From Rhizobiaceae bacterium (GTDB taxonomy: Bacteria > Pseudomonadota > Alphaproteobacteria > Rhizobiales > Rhizobiaceae): 64,000 nt of DNA. The notes beneath the pieces are model-generated. The model was not told the origin of the DNA and did not search any database. It saw nothing but the letters and a program-made list of their open reading frames with translations. Position numbers and translations under genes: made by a program. Location: assembly GCA_019635695.1 (NCBI GenBank), contig JAHBYZ010000011.1, forward strand, positions 1 through 64,000, written 5' to 3'. Shown one piece after another: positions 53,002 to 61,896 of the stretch (the stretch's first letter is position 1; the number at the start of each line of letters is the position of its first letter).

Positions 53002-54084
53002 CTACTCGAACATGGCGTGGAAAAACCTGCTCCCGAGCACCTCTGAGGGCGCGACGAGGGCGGGCACCCGCAGGCTTTGTTCCTGCAGAGCGCCCGCCCG
53101 AATCAGGTCGATGAGTGTGGCAGCGTGTGCCGCGCTCGCCTGCGCCAGCGCTCCGCGCTCCTCATGGCCCGTCCGGAGCCGGATGCGCCTCGAAAACTGC
53201 TCTTCGACCGATCGACCGGCCCGCTGGCCGCTGGCCCGAACATCGATGAGCACCACCTCGCCGCCGCCCGCCGGCAACCCGTTGCGCAGAACGGTTGCGA
53301 GCAGGTCCGGCCGCGACCGCAGCCCGAGATCGTCGAGAAGCAACTGCATGTAGTCGAGATGGCCGGGATGACGGATGGTCTTATAGACGAGATTGCGGGC
53401 ATCCGGCCCTATCAGCTCCATGAGCGAGGCGACGCTTCCGGCCGTGAGGAAGGCTTCGAAGGGCGTACCCTCGAAAAGAAAATCCTCGCGGCGTGACAGC
53501 GGTGGCAAGGTCACCGCCAACCCGTTCTGCATGGCCGCGCAGGGCAGCGTGTACTCGGCGAGCAAGCCCTCGAGGTTCCAGATCAGCCCGTAGCCGAGCC
53601 GGTTGGTCTTGTGCGCGGGGATGGCCCCCACCCGGATTTCCAGATCCCATCCGGGCTCCAGGCGGGACACCAGCTCATGCGCGACAGCGTCGACGAGACC
53701 AGGCGAGATGCCGCAGCCAGCGAGAAAGGCGCGCTCTGCGGGAGCGTTCGCGCCGGCCGCGCGGGTCTGCGCCGACACCTCGCTGAAATCGAGATAGTGC
53801 GTTCCTGCGCTAGCCGCTGCGGCCGCGACGTGCGGAACGAGCCGGTCGGGCGCGGCCGCGACGGCGACATCCGAAAGGGCCAACAGCCGGCCCACCTGTT
53901 CAGCGCGCGAGATATCGACATACAACGTTGCATGGCCGGCGGCAGCGGCCGCCGCCAGTGCCTCCTCCGTGCAGTCGGCCAGTGTCACCTCGTAGTCGCC
54001 GCTTCCCGCGAGCAGGCCGGCGAGGCTGAGCCCGACCCGCCCTGCCCCGAAGATCGCTATCCTGCGCACCTGCCCGGGCTGCAT
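53002..54084 (-). CDS. Saccharopine dehydrogenase-like NAD(P)-binding protein
   Basis: 360 residues. Rossmann motif IAIFGAGRVGLSLAGLLA near residue 10; HYLDFSEVSAQTRAA near residue 100 and AGCGISPGLVDAVAHEL near residue 128 match the saccharopine dehydrogenase/homospermidine synthase-like fold; a C-terminal substrate domain follows (GPDARNLVYKTIRHPGH near residue 235). It oxidises or reduces an imino/opine-type amino-acid linkage in known relatives. It follows the ABC ATPase by 8 bases and is the last gene of the amino-acid cluster, suggesting conversion of the imported or degraded amino acid. Exact reaction unknown. Confidence 0.82.
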   Translation of the reverse strand: MQPGQVRRIAIFGAGRVGLSLAGLLAGSGDYEVTLADCTEEALAAAAAAGHATLYVDISRAEQVGRLLALSDVAVAAAPDRLVPHVAAAAASAGTHYLDFSEVSAQTRAAGANAPAERAFLAGCGISPGLVDAVAHELVSRLEPGWDLEIRVGAIPAHKTNRLGYGLIWNLEGLLAEYTLPCAAMQNGLAVTLPPLSRREDFLFEGTPFEAFLTAGSVASLMELIGPDARNLVYKTIRHPGHLDYMQLLLDDLGLRSRPDLLATVLRNGLPAGGGEVVLIDVRASGQRAGRSVEEQFSRRIRLRTGHEERGALAQASAAHAATLIDLIRAGALQEQSLRVPALVAPSEVLGSRFFHAMFE

Positions 54085-54092
54085 GTGCGATC

Positions 54093-54875
54093 TCAGTGAT
54101 TGAAACGGGAGACGAAGGCCGCCAGCCGCTCGTTGGAGGGATTGCGTATCGTTTCGTCCGGCCTGCCCTCGGTGACGATGCGGCCGCCGTCGAGGAACAA
54201 GACGCGGTCGGCAACGTCGGCAGCAAACGCCATCTCGTGAGTGACGATCGCCATCGTCATGCCGTCTTCCGCAAGCGAGCGGATCACCGTCAGCACCTCG
54301 CCAACCAGTTCGGGGTCAAGCGCGCTCGTGACCTCGTCCAGCAGCAGTACTTCCGGCCTCATGGCCAGCGCACGGGCGATGGCGACGCGCTGCTTCTGCC
54401 CGCCCGAAAGCTGGCTCGGATAGGCATTGCGCTTTTCCGCTAGCCCCACCTGCGCCAGCAGCACCTGCGCCTGCGCTTCGGCCTCGGCGCGCGGCGTACC
54501 GCACACCACGATCGGCCCCTCGGTCACGTTCTGCAGCGCCGTCTTGTGGGGGAACAGGTTGAAGTGCTGGAACACCATGCCGACATGCCGCCTCAAGGTG
54601 CCGAACCCGGTCGAATCGACGCTGTCGCGGAATTTCCGACCGATCCGCTGGCCGCGAAACGCCACCTCTCCCCCGGTCGGCACTTCCAGCATGTTGAGGC
54701 AGCGGATCAACGTCGACTTGCCCGAGCCTGACGGCCCGATCAGCGCCACCACCTCGCCGCGCCCGAGCGCGACGTCGACGCCCTTCAGCACCTCCAGCGT
54801 GCCGAAGGATTTTCGGATTCCGCGCCCCTCGAGCACGACCTGCGAGCCATTTGACGCCAAGTCCATCTGGTTCAT
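54093..54875 (-). CDS. Polar amino-acid ABC transporter, ATPase (GlnQ/HisP type)
   Basis: 260 residues. Walker A GPSGSGKSTLIRC near residue 45, Q-loop GMVFQHFNLFPHKTALQNV near residue 92 (typical of polar amino-acid importers), signature LSGGQKQRVAIARALAMRPE near residue 150, Walker B VLLLDEVTSALDPELVGEV near residue 170 (DE-V-TSALDPE is the family form), and IVTHEMAFAADVADRV near residue 205. It pairs with the single permease upstream and presumably with the distant binding protein at 61897. Confidence 0.94.
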   Translation of the reverse strand: MNQMDLASNGSQVVLEGRGIRKSFGTLEVLKGVDVALGRGEVVALIGPSGSGKSTLIRCLNMLEVPTGGEVAFRGQRIGRKFRDSVDSTGFGTLRRHVGMVFQHFNLFPHKTALQNVTEGPIVVCGTPRAEAEAQAQVLLAQVGLAEKRNAYPSQLSGGQKQRVAIARALAMRPEVLLLDEVTSALDPELVGEVLTVIRSLAEDGMTMAIVTHEMAFAADVADRVLFLDGGRIVTEGRPDETIRNPSNERLAAFVSRFNH

Positions 54876-54885
54876 GTCAGCCCCC

Positions 54886-55548
54886 TCAGTCGCTGACCCG
54901 CAGGCGCCGCTCGATCCAGTCGGCGACCTGCGTCAGCGGAAACAGCACCGCGATGTAGAGCGCGGCCATGACAGTGTAGGATTCGAGCGGCCGGTAGGTC
55001 TGTCCGTTCACGACGGCTGCCATGTAGGCGAGGTCGGCAACCGAAATGACCGACACCAGCGAGGTGTTCTTGAACTGGATCACCGACTGGTTGATGAACG
55101 CCGGCAGCATCCGCTTGAACGCCTGCGGCATGACGATGCGCGACATCGACTGCCACGGGCTCATGCCGATCGCCGCGGCCGCCTCGCGCTGTCCTTTGTC
55201 AATGGAGAGGATGCCACCCCGGAATATCTCGGCGTAAAATGCGCCGACATAGAGCGACAAGGTCAGCATCGCGGCCACGCGGTTGTCAATCGACAGCCCG
55301 ACCAGCAGCGGAAAGGCGTAGTAGAACCACAGCAACTGCACCAGCAGCGGCGTGCAGCGGAATATCTCCTGGTAGATCCGCGCGATCACCGACAGGATTG
55401 TCCAGCCGGAAAGCCTTGCCGCGCAGACCAGCAGCCCTATGAGCACGCCAAAGGCGATCGAGCCGAAGGTGTAGACGACGGTCAGCCACAGCCCGTACAG
55501 GAACAGGTCCCAGTACTGCCACAACACGTCGAAGTCCCATCTATACAT
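54886..55548 (-). CDS. Polar amino-acid ABC transporter, permease (HisM type)
   Basis: 220 residues with about five membrane segments. FLYGLWLTVVYTFGSIAFGV near residue 17 is the usual first segment; FRCTPLLVQLLWFYYAFPLL near residue 63 is the conserved RGTP-like region (here RCTP); the coupling loop QREAAAAIGMSPWQSMSRIV lies near residue 130. Only one permease gene is present, so a homodimeric channel is expected. AGAGGGG precedes the start. Confidence 0.92.
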   Translation of the reverse strand: MYRWDFDVLWQYWDLFLYGLWLTVVYTFGSIAFGVLIGLLVCAARLSGWTILSVIARIYQEIFRCTPLLVQLLWFYYAFPLLVGLSIDNRVAAMLTLSLYVGAFYAEIFRGGILSIDKGQREAAAAIGMSPWQSMSRIVMPQAFKRMLPAFINQSVIQFKNTSLVSVISVADLAYMAAVVNGQTYRPLESYTVMAALYIAVLFPLTQVADWIERRLRVSD

Positions 55549-55597
55549 CCCGATCCCCTCTCACGGCTGCGCTCCCGGCTCGCGGCGTCATGCCCGT

Positions 55598-56530
55598 TCA
55601 GGCGCGCATCTTAACCCGGTCCGACGCCGGCATCGCCTGCGCCTTGCGATAGCGCTTCACCACGGCGGCGAGGCGGTCGAGATTGACCGGCTCCATTTCC
55701 GTGAGCGGCAGCCGCAGTTCGGCCGCCGCGTGGCCTTCGAGCGCCAGCGCCGCCTTCGCCGGAACCGGGTTCGGTTCTACGAACAGCATCTCCGTCAGCT
55801 CGGCCAGCCGCTCGTGAAGCGACAGCGCCTCGACAACGTCCCCCGCCTGCCAGGCCCGCAGCAGTGAGACCACGCCTTCCGGAGCCACGTTGGAGACCAC
55901 GCTCGTGACCCCGACTGCGCCGGCTGCCAGGAAGGCGAGCGTCAGCGCGTCGTCACCGGAATGGATGGCAAACTCGCCGCCGCAATGCCGTCGTATCCGC
56001 GTCACCCGCTCGACCGAGCCGCCTGCCTCCTTGATGGCCACGATGTTGTCGTGCCTGGCCCGCAGCGTCGCGCAGGTTTCGGGCGCGATCTCCACACCGC
56101 AGCGGCCCGGCACGCTGTAGAGCATGATCGGCAGGTCGGTAGCCTCGGCCACCTCACTATAGTGCTGCAGCAATCCCGCTTGCGACGGTCTGTTGTAGTA
56201 GGGCGTCACCACCAGCAGCCCCTCGGCGCCCGCTGCCTGCGCGTGTTGCACCTTCTCTATGGTGGTGCGCGTGTCGTTGGTGCCCACTCCCGCGAAGACC
56301 GCCGCGCGACCGCGCGCGAGCCGCACGGTGCGGGCTACGATATCGTCGATCTCGTCCTGCCGCAGCGTGGCCGCCTCGCCCGTCGTTCCGGCCGCAACCA
56401 GCCCGGCGATGCCAGCGGCGAGCTGCCGCTCGACCAGTGCCTCGAAGGCAGCAATGTCCACCCTCCCGTCCTTGAACGGGGTCACCAGCGCGGTGAAAAC
56501 GCCGTCGAGCCGTCGCACGTCGAATTGCAT
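55598..56530 (-). CDS. DapA-family lyase/aldolase
   Basis: About 310 residues, TIM barrel. Seen: GVFTALVTPFKDGRVD at the N terminus, AAGTTGEAATL near residue 45, LVVTPYYNRPSQAGL near residue 132 (catalytic Tyr), and IVAIKEAGGSVERV near residue 162 (Schiff-base Lys). No other lysine-biosynthesis gene is nearby, so it is a catabolic member. In hydroxyproline pathways this position is held by a deaminase making 2-ketoglutarate semialdehyde, but dihydrodipicolinate synthase-like or keto-sugar aldolase roles are possible. ATG 56530 is favoured because GGAGG lies 5 bases upstream; ATG 56542 is the alternative. Confidence 0.85.
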   Translation of the reverse strand: MQFDVRRLDGVFTALVTPFKDGRVDIAAFEALVERQLAAGIAGLVAAGTTGEAATLRQDEIDDIVARTVRLARGRAAVFAGVGTNDTRTTIEKVQHAQAAGAEGLLVVTPYYNRPSQAGLLQHYSEVAEATDLPIMLYSVPGRCGVEIAPETCATLRARHDNIVAIKEAGGSVERVTRIRRHCGGEFAIHSGDDALTLAFLAAGAVGVTSVVSNVAPEGVVSLLRAWQAGDVVEALSLHERLAELTEMLFVEPNPVPAKAALALEGHAAAELRLPLTEMEPVNLDRLAAVVKRYRKAQAMPASDRVKMRA

Positions 56531-56543
56531 CGTCGCCTCCATG

Positions 56544-57944
56544 TCAGTCGATCACCACGCGCGTTTCCGACATCTCGCGGATCGCTATGCGCACGCCCTC
56601 GCGGCCAAGCCCGCTCGACTTGATGCCGCCGAACGGCACGTGCTCGGCGCGGAAGTCGGGCCCCTCATTGACCATCACGCCGCCGACGGCGAGGTCGCGC
56701 GAAAACTGCTTCACCAGCGCATGATCGTTGGTGAAGATGCCGGCCTGCAGCCCGTAGGCGCCGGCGTTGACCTCGGCGATGGCCGCCGCGGTACTTTCGA
56801 AACTGCGGATGGCGATGACCGGGCCAAAGGTCTCCTCGGCGATGATGGGCGCATCAACATCTAGTCCGGTCAGAACGGTCGGCTCGACCAGGGTGCCGTG
56901 GCGGCGGCCGCCTGCAAGCAGCCTCGCGCCACCCGCGAGTGTGGCCTCGATACGCGCGTCCACGAGGTGGGCCGCTGCCGCGTCGATCACCGGCCCCATG
57001 TCGGTCGCCTCGCTCGACGGGTCACCTGGCCTTACGCTTGCGACCGCCGCCAGCAGCCGCTGCGTGAATTCGACCTCAATGTCGCGGTGCAGATAGAGCT
57101 TTTTCACCGCGGCACAGCTCTGCCCGGCGATCTCGAAGCGGTGGCCGACGGCCGTGGCAACAGCCTTTTCCAGATCCGCATCGGGCAGAACGAAGAGTGG
57201 GTCGTTGCCGCCCAACTCCATCAGACAGCGCACGAGGCCGCTGGCATTCTTCAGCGCGAGCCCGGCGGCCGGGCCGCCGGTGAACGAGAGCAGGTCGATC
57301 GGCGACCGCGCCAGCGCCAGCGCGACATCGGCGGCGCCATGCACGATCTGGAACAGCCCTTCCGGAAAGCCCGCTTCCGCCGCGAGCTGAGCGAGCCGCG
57401 CGGCAGCCAGGGGCGCCTTGGGCGAAGGCTTGGCCACCACCGCATTGCCCGCCGCGATGGCCGGGCCGAGCTTGTGGCACAGGAGGTTGAGCGGATAGTT
57501 GAACGGCGTGACGGCGCCGACCACGCCGACCGGTTCGAAGGTGACAGTGGCGCGGCGGTCCACGCCGCCGGAGACGATGCCGCAATGCAGCACCTCACCG
57601 TCGAGGAAGGTGGCGGCGTCGCCCGACAGGCGCAGCGTGTTCTGCGCACGCCGCACCTCATTGCGCGCCTCACGGATGGTCTTGCCGACCTCCGCGCAAA
57701 TGATGCCGGCGAGTTCCTCCGCATGGGCCGCGATGCGATCGGCCAGCCCGTTCAGCAGCGTACGCCGTTCAAACGGCGTTGAGCGCCGGAATGCTTGCTG
57801 CGCCTCGCGCGCCGACGCGACTGCGCGCGTGATTTCCTGCTGGGTCGACACCACCACTTCGCCAACCCGCGACCCGTCGAATGGACTGCGCACGACCACC
57901 GCTGGCGAAGTTTCGAAGGCAATGTTCGGGGCTGTAAGCATCAT
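56544..57944 (-). CDS. NAD(P)-dependent aldehyde dehydrogenase
   Basis: 466 residues, full-length ALDH. Seen: PFNYPLNLLCHKLGPAIAAG near residue 140 (cofactor and Asn), LSFTGGPAAG near residue 210, LMELGGNDPLFVL near residue 236 (general-base Glu), IAGQSCAAVKK near residue 270 (catalytic Cys), and EETFGPVIAI near residue 365. GGAAGGGAA precedes ATG 57944, and the start overlaps the upstream alpha-subunit stop by 4 bases. In context it would oxidise the semialdehyde released by the DapA-family protein, possibly 2-ketoglutarate semialdehyde; the sequence itself could equally suit succinate-semialdehyde or lactaldehyde. Confidence 0.88.
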   Translation of the reverse strand: MMLTAPNIAFETSPAVVVRSPFDGSRVGEVVVSTQQEITRAVASAREAQQAFRRSTPFERRTLLNGLADRIAAHAEELAGIICAEVGKTIREARNEVRRAQNTLRLSGDAATFLDGEVLHCGIVSGGVDRRATVTFEPVGVVGAVTPFNYPLNLLCHKLGPAIAAGNAVVAKPSPKAPLAAARLAQLAAEAGFPEGLFQIVHGAADVALALARSPIDLLSFTGGPAAGLALKNASGLVRCLMELGGNDPLFVLPDADLEKAVATAVGHRFEIAGQSCAAVKKLYLHRDIEVEFTQRLLAAVASVRPGDPSSEATDMGPVIDAAAAHLVDARIEATLAGGARLLAGGRRHGTLVEPTVLTGLDVDAPIIAEETFGPVIAIRSFESTAAAIAEVNAGAYGLQAGIFTNDHALVKQFSRDLAVGGVMVNEGPDFRAEHVPFGGIKSSGLGREGVRIAIREMSETRVVID

Positions 57945-59269
57945 TTCCCTTCCTGCAGTTCGTCGTCGGCGGCGAGCGCCGCTATGGAAGCCGGCCGCAG
58001 CGGCCAGCGGTCGCGGCTGAGCGGTCCGCTGGCTCCCCCGTCGACCGCCGGCCGCGCCGCCGCCACCATGTCGCGCACTGCATCGGCGCAGAAGCGTCCC
58101 TGGCATAGCCCCATGCCGAAGCGTCCGTTGAGCTTGATCTCGCGCAGGCCCGGCGCGTCGGTTTCAGCCAGCATCAAGCGCAGATCGCCGACAGTGCGCC
58201 CCTCGCAACGGCACAGGATCGTGTCGTCCGGCAGCGCCGCGAGACCGTACCCGTCCACCGGACGGAAAAGCTCATGCAGGATCGCCTGCGCCCGCCGCTG
58301 ACGTCCGATCTTGCGGTCGGCAGACCCGTCGCGCACGGTTCCGGCGAGCATCGCTGCAACCTGCCGCGCAGCATGCCTGCCGTCGGCCACCGCGGCGCGG
58401 ATGCCCAGCGCTTCCCGGCAATCGCCAGCGCGCACGACGATCGGCTGCGCCTGCGTCTCGGCAGGCAGGCCGAATGCGTTTGGCCGGATACCGTCGTGCA
58501 GCGCCACAATATCGGCGGCAAACATCCGGCTCCCGCCGCCCGGCATCCGCACGGTCGCGCGGAGTCGGCCATCGCGCCGTTCAATGGCGGCGAGCGCCGA
58601 ACCGCGTAACCACGGAACACGCGCCGAGGCCAGCCGCGCCAGATGCCGCGCTGCTTCCGCCACGAGGCCGGGGTGGGCGGCAAGGCGTAGTGCCGCACCC
58701 GGCCGCGCAAAGGGATTTCCGTTCTCGATGACAGCGACTGGCGGCCGGCCGAGCCGAATGAGATCGGCAGCCACCGCGACATTCAGCGGCCCGCTGCCGG
58801 CAATCAGGAGGTCGCCCGGCGGAACGCCGCCCGTCTCCTTGAGCAACATCTGCAGGCCGCCGGACGTCATCACGCCATCGAGCTGCCACCCGGGTCGCGG
58901 CAGGACGCGCTCGATCGCCCCGACGGCGATGACGAGGGCCCGTGCCTTGATCGAGCGGATCCGGCGCGCGGCACGATCGTCGAGCATGGCGATGCCATCG
59001 CTTTCGAGCCCGATGAAAACGTGGCCGAGTCGCTGTTCGACGCCGGCGCCGGCAAGTCCGCGCAGCAACCGCAGCCACTGGCGTTGTCCGCGCAGCTGCC
59101 GCGCGGAGCCGCCGACCGGCTGACGGTGATAGGCGCCGCCCAACGTAGGCCGCTGCTCGGCCAAAGCCACAGAAAGGCCGGCGCTCGCCAGCTCTGCCGC
59201 AGCGGCGACGCCGGCCGCCCCGCCGCCTATTACCAGCACGTCAAAGGACGAGATCGCCGGCTCAGCCAT
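57941..59269 (-). CDS. D-amino-acid-type dehydrogenase, FAD/BFD (alpha) subunit
   Basis: 442 residues. N-terminal FAD motif VLVIGGGAAGVAAAAELASA near residue 10; a second dinucleotide site LLIAGSGPLNVAVAADL near residue 150; and a C-terminal BFD-like [2Fe-2S] region with CRCEGRTVGDL and MGLCQGRFC near residues 365-405, giving four Cys. This matches the alpha subunit of three-part D-hydroxyproline/octopine/nopaline-type dehydrogenases. ATG 59269 overlaps the 2Fe-2S subunit stop by 8 bases. Associated with the membrane side of the electron-transfer chain in known relatives. Confidence 0.88.
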   Translation of the reverse strand: MAEPAISSFDVLVIGGGAAGVAAAAELASAGLSVALAEQRPTLGGAYHRQPVGGSARQLRGQRQWLRLLRGLAGAGVEQRLGHVFIGLESDGIAMLDDRAARRIRSIKARALVIAVGAIERVLPRPGWQLDGVMTSGGLQMLLKETGGVPPGDLLIAGSGPLNVAVAADLIRLGRPPVAVIENGNPFARPGAALRLAAHPGLVAEAARHLARLASARVPWLRGSALAAIERRDGRLRATVRMPGGGSRMFAADIVALHDGIRPNAFGLPAETQAQPIVVRAGDCREALGIRAAVADGRHAARQVAAMLAGTVRDGSADRKIGRQRRAQAILHELFRPVDGYGLAALPDDTILCRCEGRTVGDLRLMLAETDAPGLREIKLNGRFGMGLCQGRFCADAVRDMVAAARPAVDGGASGPLSRDRWPLRPASIAALAADDELQEGK

Positions 59270-59516
59270 CTTCGTCCTCGACGGCCTTGATGTTGAGGTC
59301 GTCGCCCGCGGGTGTAAGACACGCTTCGACGATGGTGCCACCGACGCTCACGAGGCAGCTCTGACACGCGCCGATGCCGCAGAAATAGCGCAGCCGGCAG
59401 CCTGCGCCATCCTGGCCGAGCTGGAGCACGCCCGCGCGCATCAGTGCGCTGGCGACGCTCTCGCCGGGATGGAACGGGATCGTGGCGCCGCGCCACGCAA
59501 AGCTGCCCGTGGTCAT
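59262..59516 (-). CDS. D-amino-acid-type dehydrogenase, [2Fe-2S] (gamma) subunit
   Basis: 84 residues, small ferredoxin-like (Fer2_4) protein. Iron-sulfur ligands are visible in RLRYFCGIGACQSCLVSV near residue 45 plus the Cys of EACLTPA near residue 65. The N-terminal half reads TIPFHPGESVASALMRAG, the usual lead-in. ATG 59516 overlaps the beta-subunit stop by 4 bases; an in-frame extension to 59576 lies inside the beta gene and is not needed. Shuttles electrons between the two flavin subunits. Confidence 0.88.
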   Translation of the reverse strand: MTTGSFAWRGATIPFHPGESVASALMRAGVLQLGQDGAGCRLRYFCGIGACQSCLVSVGGTIVEACLTPAGDDLNIKAVEDEDG

Positions 59517-60688
59517 GCGACGAGGCTCCGCCGCTCGAACCGGCCGGGCGCGAAGGGCGCAAGATCGAGTTCGCAATCTTCGCCGGCGATGAGGCGGCTG
59601 ACCGTGCGGCCCATCAGCGGCCCGAGGCAGATGCCGTCGCCCTCGAAGCCGGTCGCCACGATCAGATTGTCATAGCCTGGCACCCGGCCGACCAGCGGCA
59701 GGCCGTCGCTTGTCGCCGAGCGCACCCCGGCAAACGCGCGCAGCGCCCGCAGTCGCGCGATCCCCGGCAACAGGCGCACGGCGCTGGCCAGCATGATGCG
59801 GACCGCGGCGAGGTCGTTGCTCGTGTCGCCGCTTTCCTCGCGCGTGCCGCCGATCAGGAACTGCCCAGTGCGAAGCGGATCGATCACCAGCCCGAAACGT
59901 CGCCCCGCCGCGCCCCCTGCCGCAAGGATCGCGTCCTTGCTGAGCAGATAGCGGCAGGACATCAGCGACCCCGGCAGCGAAGCGTTGAGCGCCGGCGCGC
60001 GCTCGGTCACCACCAACTGGCCCTTGCGCGGCCGCACGGTCCCCGACAGGCCAAGCAGTTCCGCCGAACCGCCGCCGGCGGCAATGACGAAATGATCGGC
60101 CTCGATAGGTCCGCGCGGCGTCGCGACCGCCGCGATGCTGCGTGCGGAACTGCTCTTCACGAGCTCCAGCACCGGCGTCGTGCGCTCCACGGCTACACCG
60201 CTTGCGGCAATGAGGCGCCGCACGACCTCGTAGCCGATCGCATGGCCTTCCTCGCCGACCTCGACCGCCAACCGCACATGTGCCGAAACCGACGGCAGGT
60301 AGCTTGGCAGCGCCGTGCCCTCGAAATGGCGCAGTTGCTTGCCCGCGCCGGCCAGCGCCTCCGCATGGCCGCGAAGCGTTTCGGCCTCGTGCTCGTCTTC
60401 CGCGACCATGATCGTCGGACGCTCGTGGAACAGGCCGCCAAGCGGGCCGTCGCGCTCCAGCCTGCGGTAGAGGGCAATACCGGCCAGCGCGGCTGTCATC
60501 ATCGGGCCGGGGCGCTTGCTCGCCACCGAGACCGCGCCGTCTGCCGCGCCGCTCGCGGCAGACGCCGGAGCATTCGCGTCCAGCAGCCTCACGGCGAACC
60601 CCGACCGCGACAGGAAATAGGCGGTCGCCGCGCCGACAATGCCGGCACCGACGACAACCACCGTTTTCCCGCCTATGCTGGCGCCCAT
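59513..60688 (-). CDS. D-amino-acid-type dehydrogenase, FAD (beta) subunit, DAO fold
   Basis: 391 residues. FAD motif VVVVGAGIVGAATAYFLSRS near residue 10; DANAPASAASGAADGAV near residue 35; and a C-terminal closing motif VATGFEGDGICLGPLMGR near residue 345, typical of DAO-fold dehydrogenases. It carries the substrate-oxidising flavin. Start ATG 60688 gives the standard N terminus and leaves a 128-base divergent interval to the LysR gene; the frame extends to GTG 60802 without a better site. First gene of a tightly coupled operon running down to 53002. Confidence 0.86.
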   Translation of the reverse strand: MGASIGGKTVVVVGAGIVGAATAYFLSRSGFAVRLLDANAPASAASGAADGAVSVASKRPGPMMTAALAGIALYRRLERDGPLGGLFHERPTIMVAEDEHEAETLRGHAEALAGAGKQLRHFEGTALPSYLPSVSAHVRLAVEVGEEGHAIGYEVVRRLIAASGVAVERTTPVLELVKSSSARSIAAVATPRGPIEADHFVIAAGGGSAELLGLSGTVRPRKGQLVVTERAPALNASLPGSLMSCRYLLSKDAILAAGGAAGRRFGLVIDPLRTGQFLIGGTREESGDTSNDLAAVRIMLASAVRLLPGIARLRALRAFAGVRSATSDGLPLVGRVPGYDNLIVATGFEGDGICLGPLMGRTVSRLIAGEDCELDLAPFAPGRFERRSLVA

Positions 60689-60816
60689 CGACCGCTGCCG
60701 CCCCTGCTTCCAATGCCTGCGAGCCGGATTTTCGAGGGCGGGTACGGCGATGTCGATGCAAGAAGGCAGGCGTGCCTGCGCAGGAAATTTGTAGGGTTTC
60801 ACTTTCGGGATCGCAC

Positions 60817-61752
60817 GTGGCCAAAACGCGCAACGGCAGGGGCAGCATCAATCTGACGCTGATCCAGACCTTCTACGAAGTCGGCAGCCACGGATCCTTT
60901 TCCGGGGCCGCGCGCGCTCTCAACATCAGCTACCAGTCGGCCGCCAACCATGTGCGCCGGCTGGAGCAGAACCTGAAGGCCCGCCTGATCGAATCCGAGC
61001 AGGGCGCCAAGCGCATCTCGCTGACGCCGCGCGGGCGCGCTTTGTTCAACCTGCTCCACCCCGAGTTCGACATCATGCTGGAGCGTCTCTCCAAGCTGCT
61101 GGAGAACCAGCGCTCGGCCCTTCGGGTCGGCATGCCGCAGGCCATATTCTTCTACCTGTTCCCGCAGATCCTGAAGACTTTCCGCGAGCGGCACCCCGAC
61201 ATGGAGATCGCCGCTGCCGAGCGCGACACCGTGCTCGCCGAGATGGTCAAGAACGGCAGCCTCGACGTCTGCCTTTCGGAACGCCATTTCGGCGACCCGG
61301 TGGTGCCGCAGAAGCTGCTTGGCTCCTACCGGCTCAGCCTCGTCTATCCACGCGCCTGGGGCGCGCCGCCGGCGCCGGCCGACGTGCCGCAGTGGAGCGC
61401 CGGCCGGGCTTTCGTCACCTACGAGCCCGGCCAGACCTTGCGCAACCTGGCGCTCGACTTCCTCGGCCGCGACGGTGCGGCCGCCCAGCCGGCGATCTCG
61501 ACGTCAGGCAGTTCGAGCGTGAAGCGCTGTGTGGAGGCGGGCCTGGGGTTCGCCATCATCCCCTCATGGTGCGTGCGCGAGGAGGACCAGGGTGTCACCA
61601 GCGTGAAGCTCACCAACCTGCCGGCGGTCGGGGTCTATTTCGGCAATGCGGAGTTCTTGCAGAACCACCCGGCGGTGCGCGAGCTTTTCGAAGTGTGCCG
61701 TGAGGAATTGGTCGGGCGAGAGCTGGACGAGACGGTCGCCGACCCGCTCTGA
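60817..61752 (+). CDS. LysR-family regulator
   Basis: 311 residues, GTG start. The winged helix is at residues 12-75: INLTLIQTFYEVGSHGSFSG, then ALNISYQSAANHVRRLEQNL, and RLIESEQGAKRISLTPRG, which is slightly atypical (SYQSAANHV instead of SQPAVS). Effector domain from about residue 95 (LRVGMPQAIFFYLFPQILKTF). It is divergent from the three-subunit dehydrogenase operon and 144 bases upstream of the amino-acid binding protein gene, so it probably activates both units. Effector unknown. Confidence 0.9.
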   Translation: MAKTRNGRGSINLTLIQTFYEVGSHGSFSGAARALNISYQSAANHVRRLEQNLKARLIESEQGAKRISLTPRGRALFNLLHPEFDIMLERLSKLLENQRSALRVGMPQAIFFYLFPQILKTFRERHPDMEIAAAERDTVLAEMVKNGSLDVCLSERHFGDPVVPQKLLGSYRLSLVYPRAWGAPPAPADVPQWSAGRAFVTYEPGQTLRNLALDFLGRDGAAAQPAISTSGSSSVKRCVEAGLGFAIIPSWCVREEDQGVTSVKLTNLPAVGVYFGNAEFLQNHPAVRELFEVCREELVGRELDETVADPL

Positions 61753-61896
61753 GACCCTTCAACCTACAAAAATCGAGATAAGTCCCCGCTATTGTCTAGC
61801 ATTGTCCCCACCTCCCGCCGGCTTACGCTGCGGCCGGTTTGAACGAATGGGGATCCGCCGCAAAGGCGGCCCGGGGAACACGAAAGGGGCTGGTCC

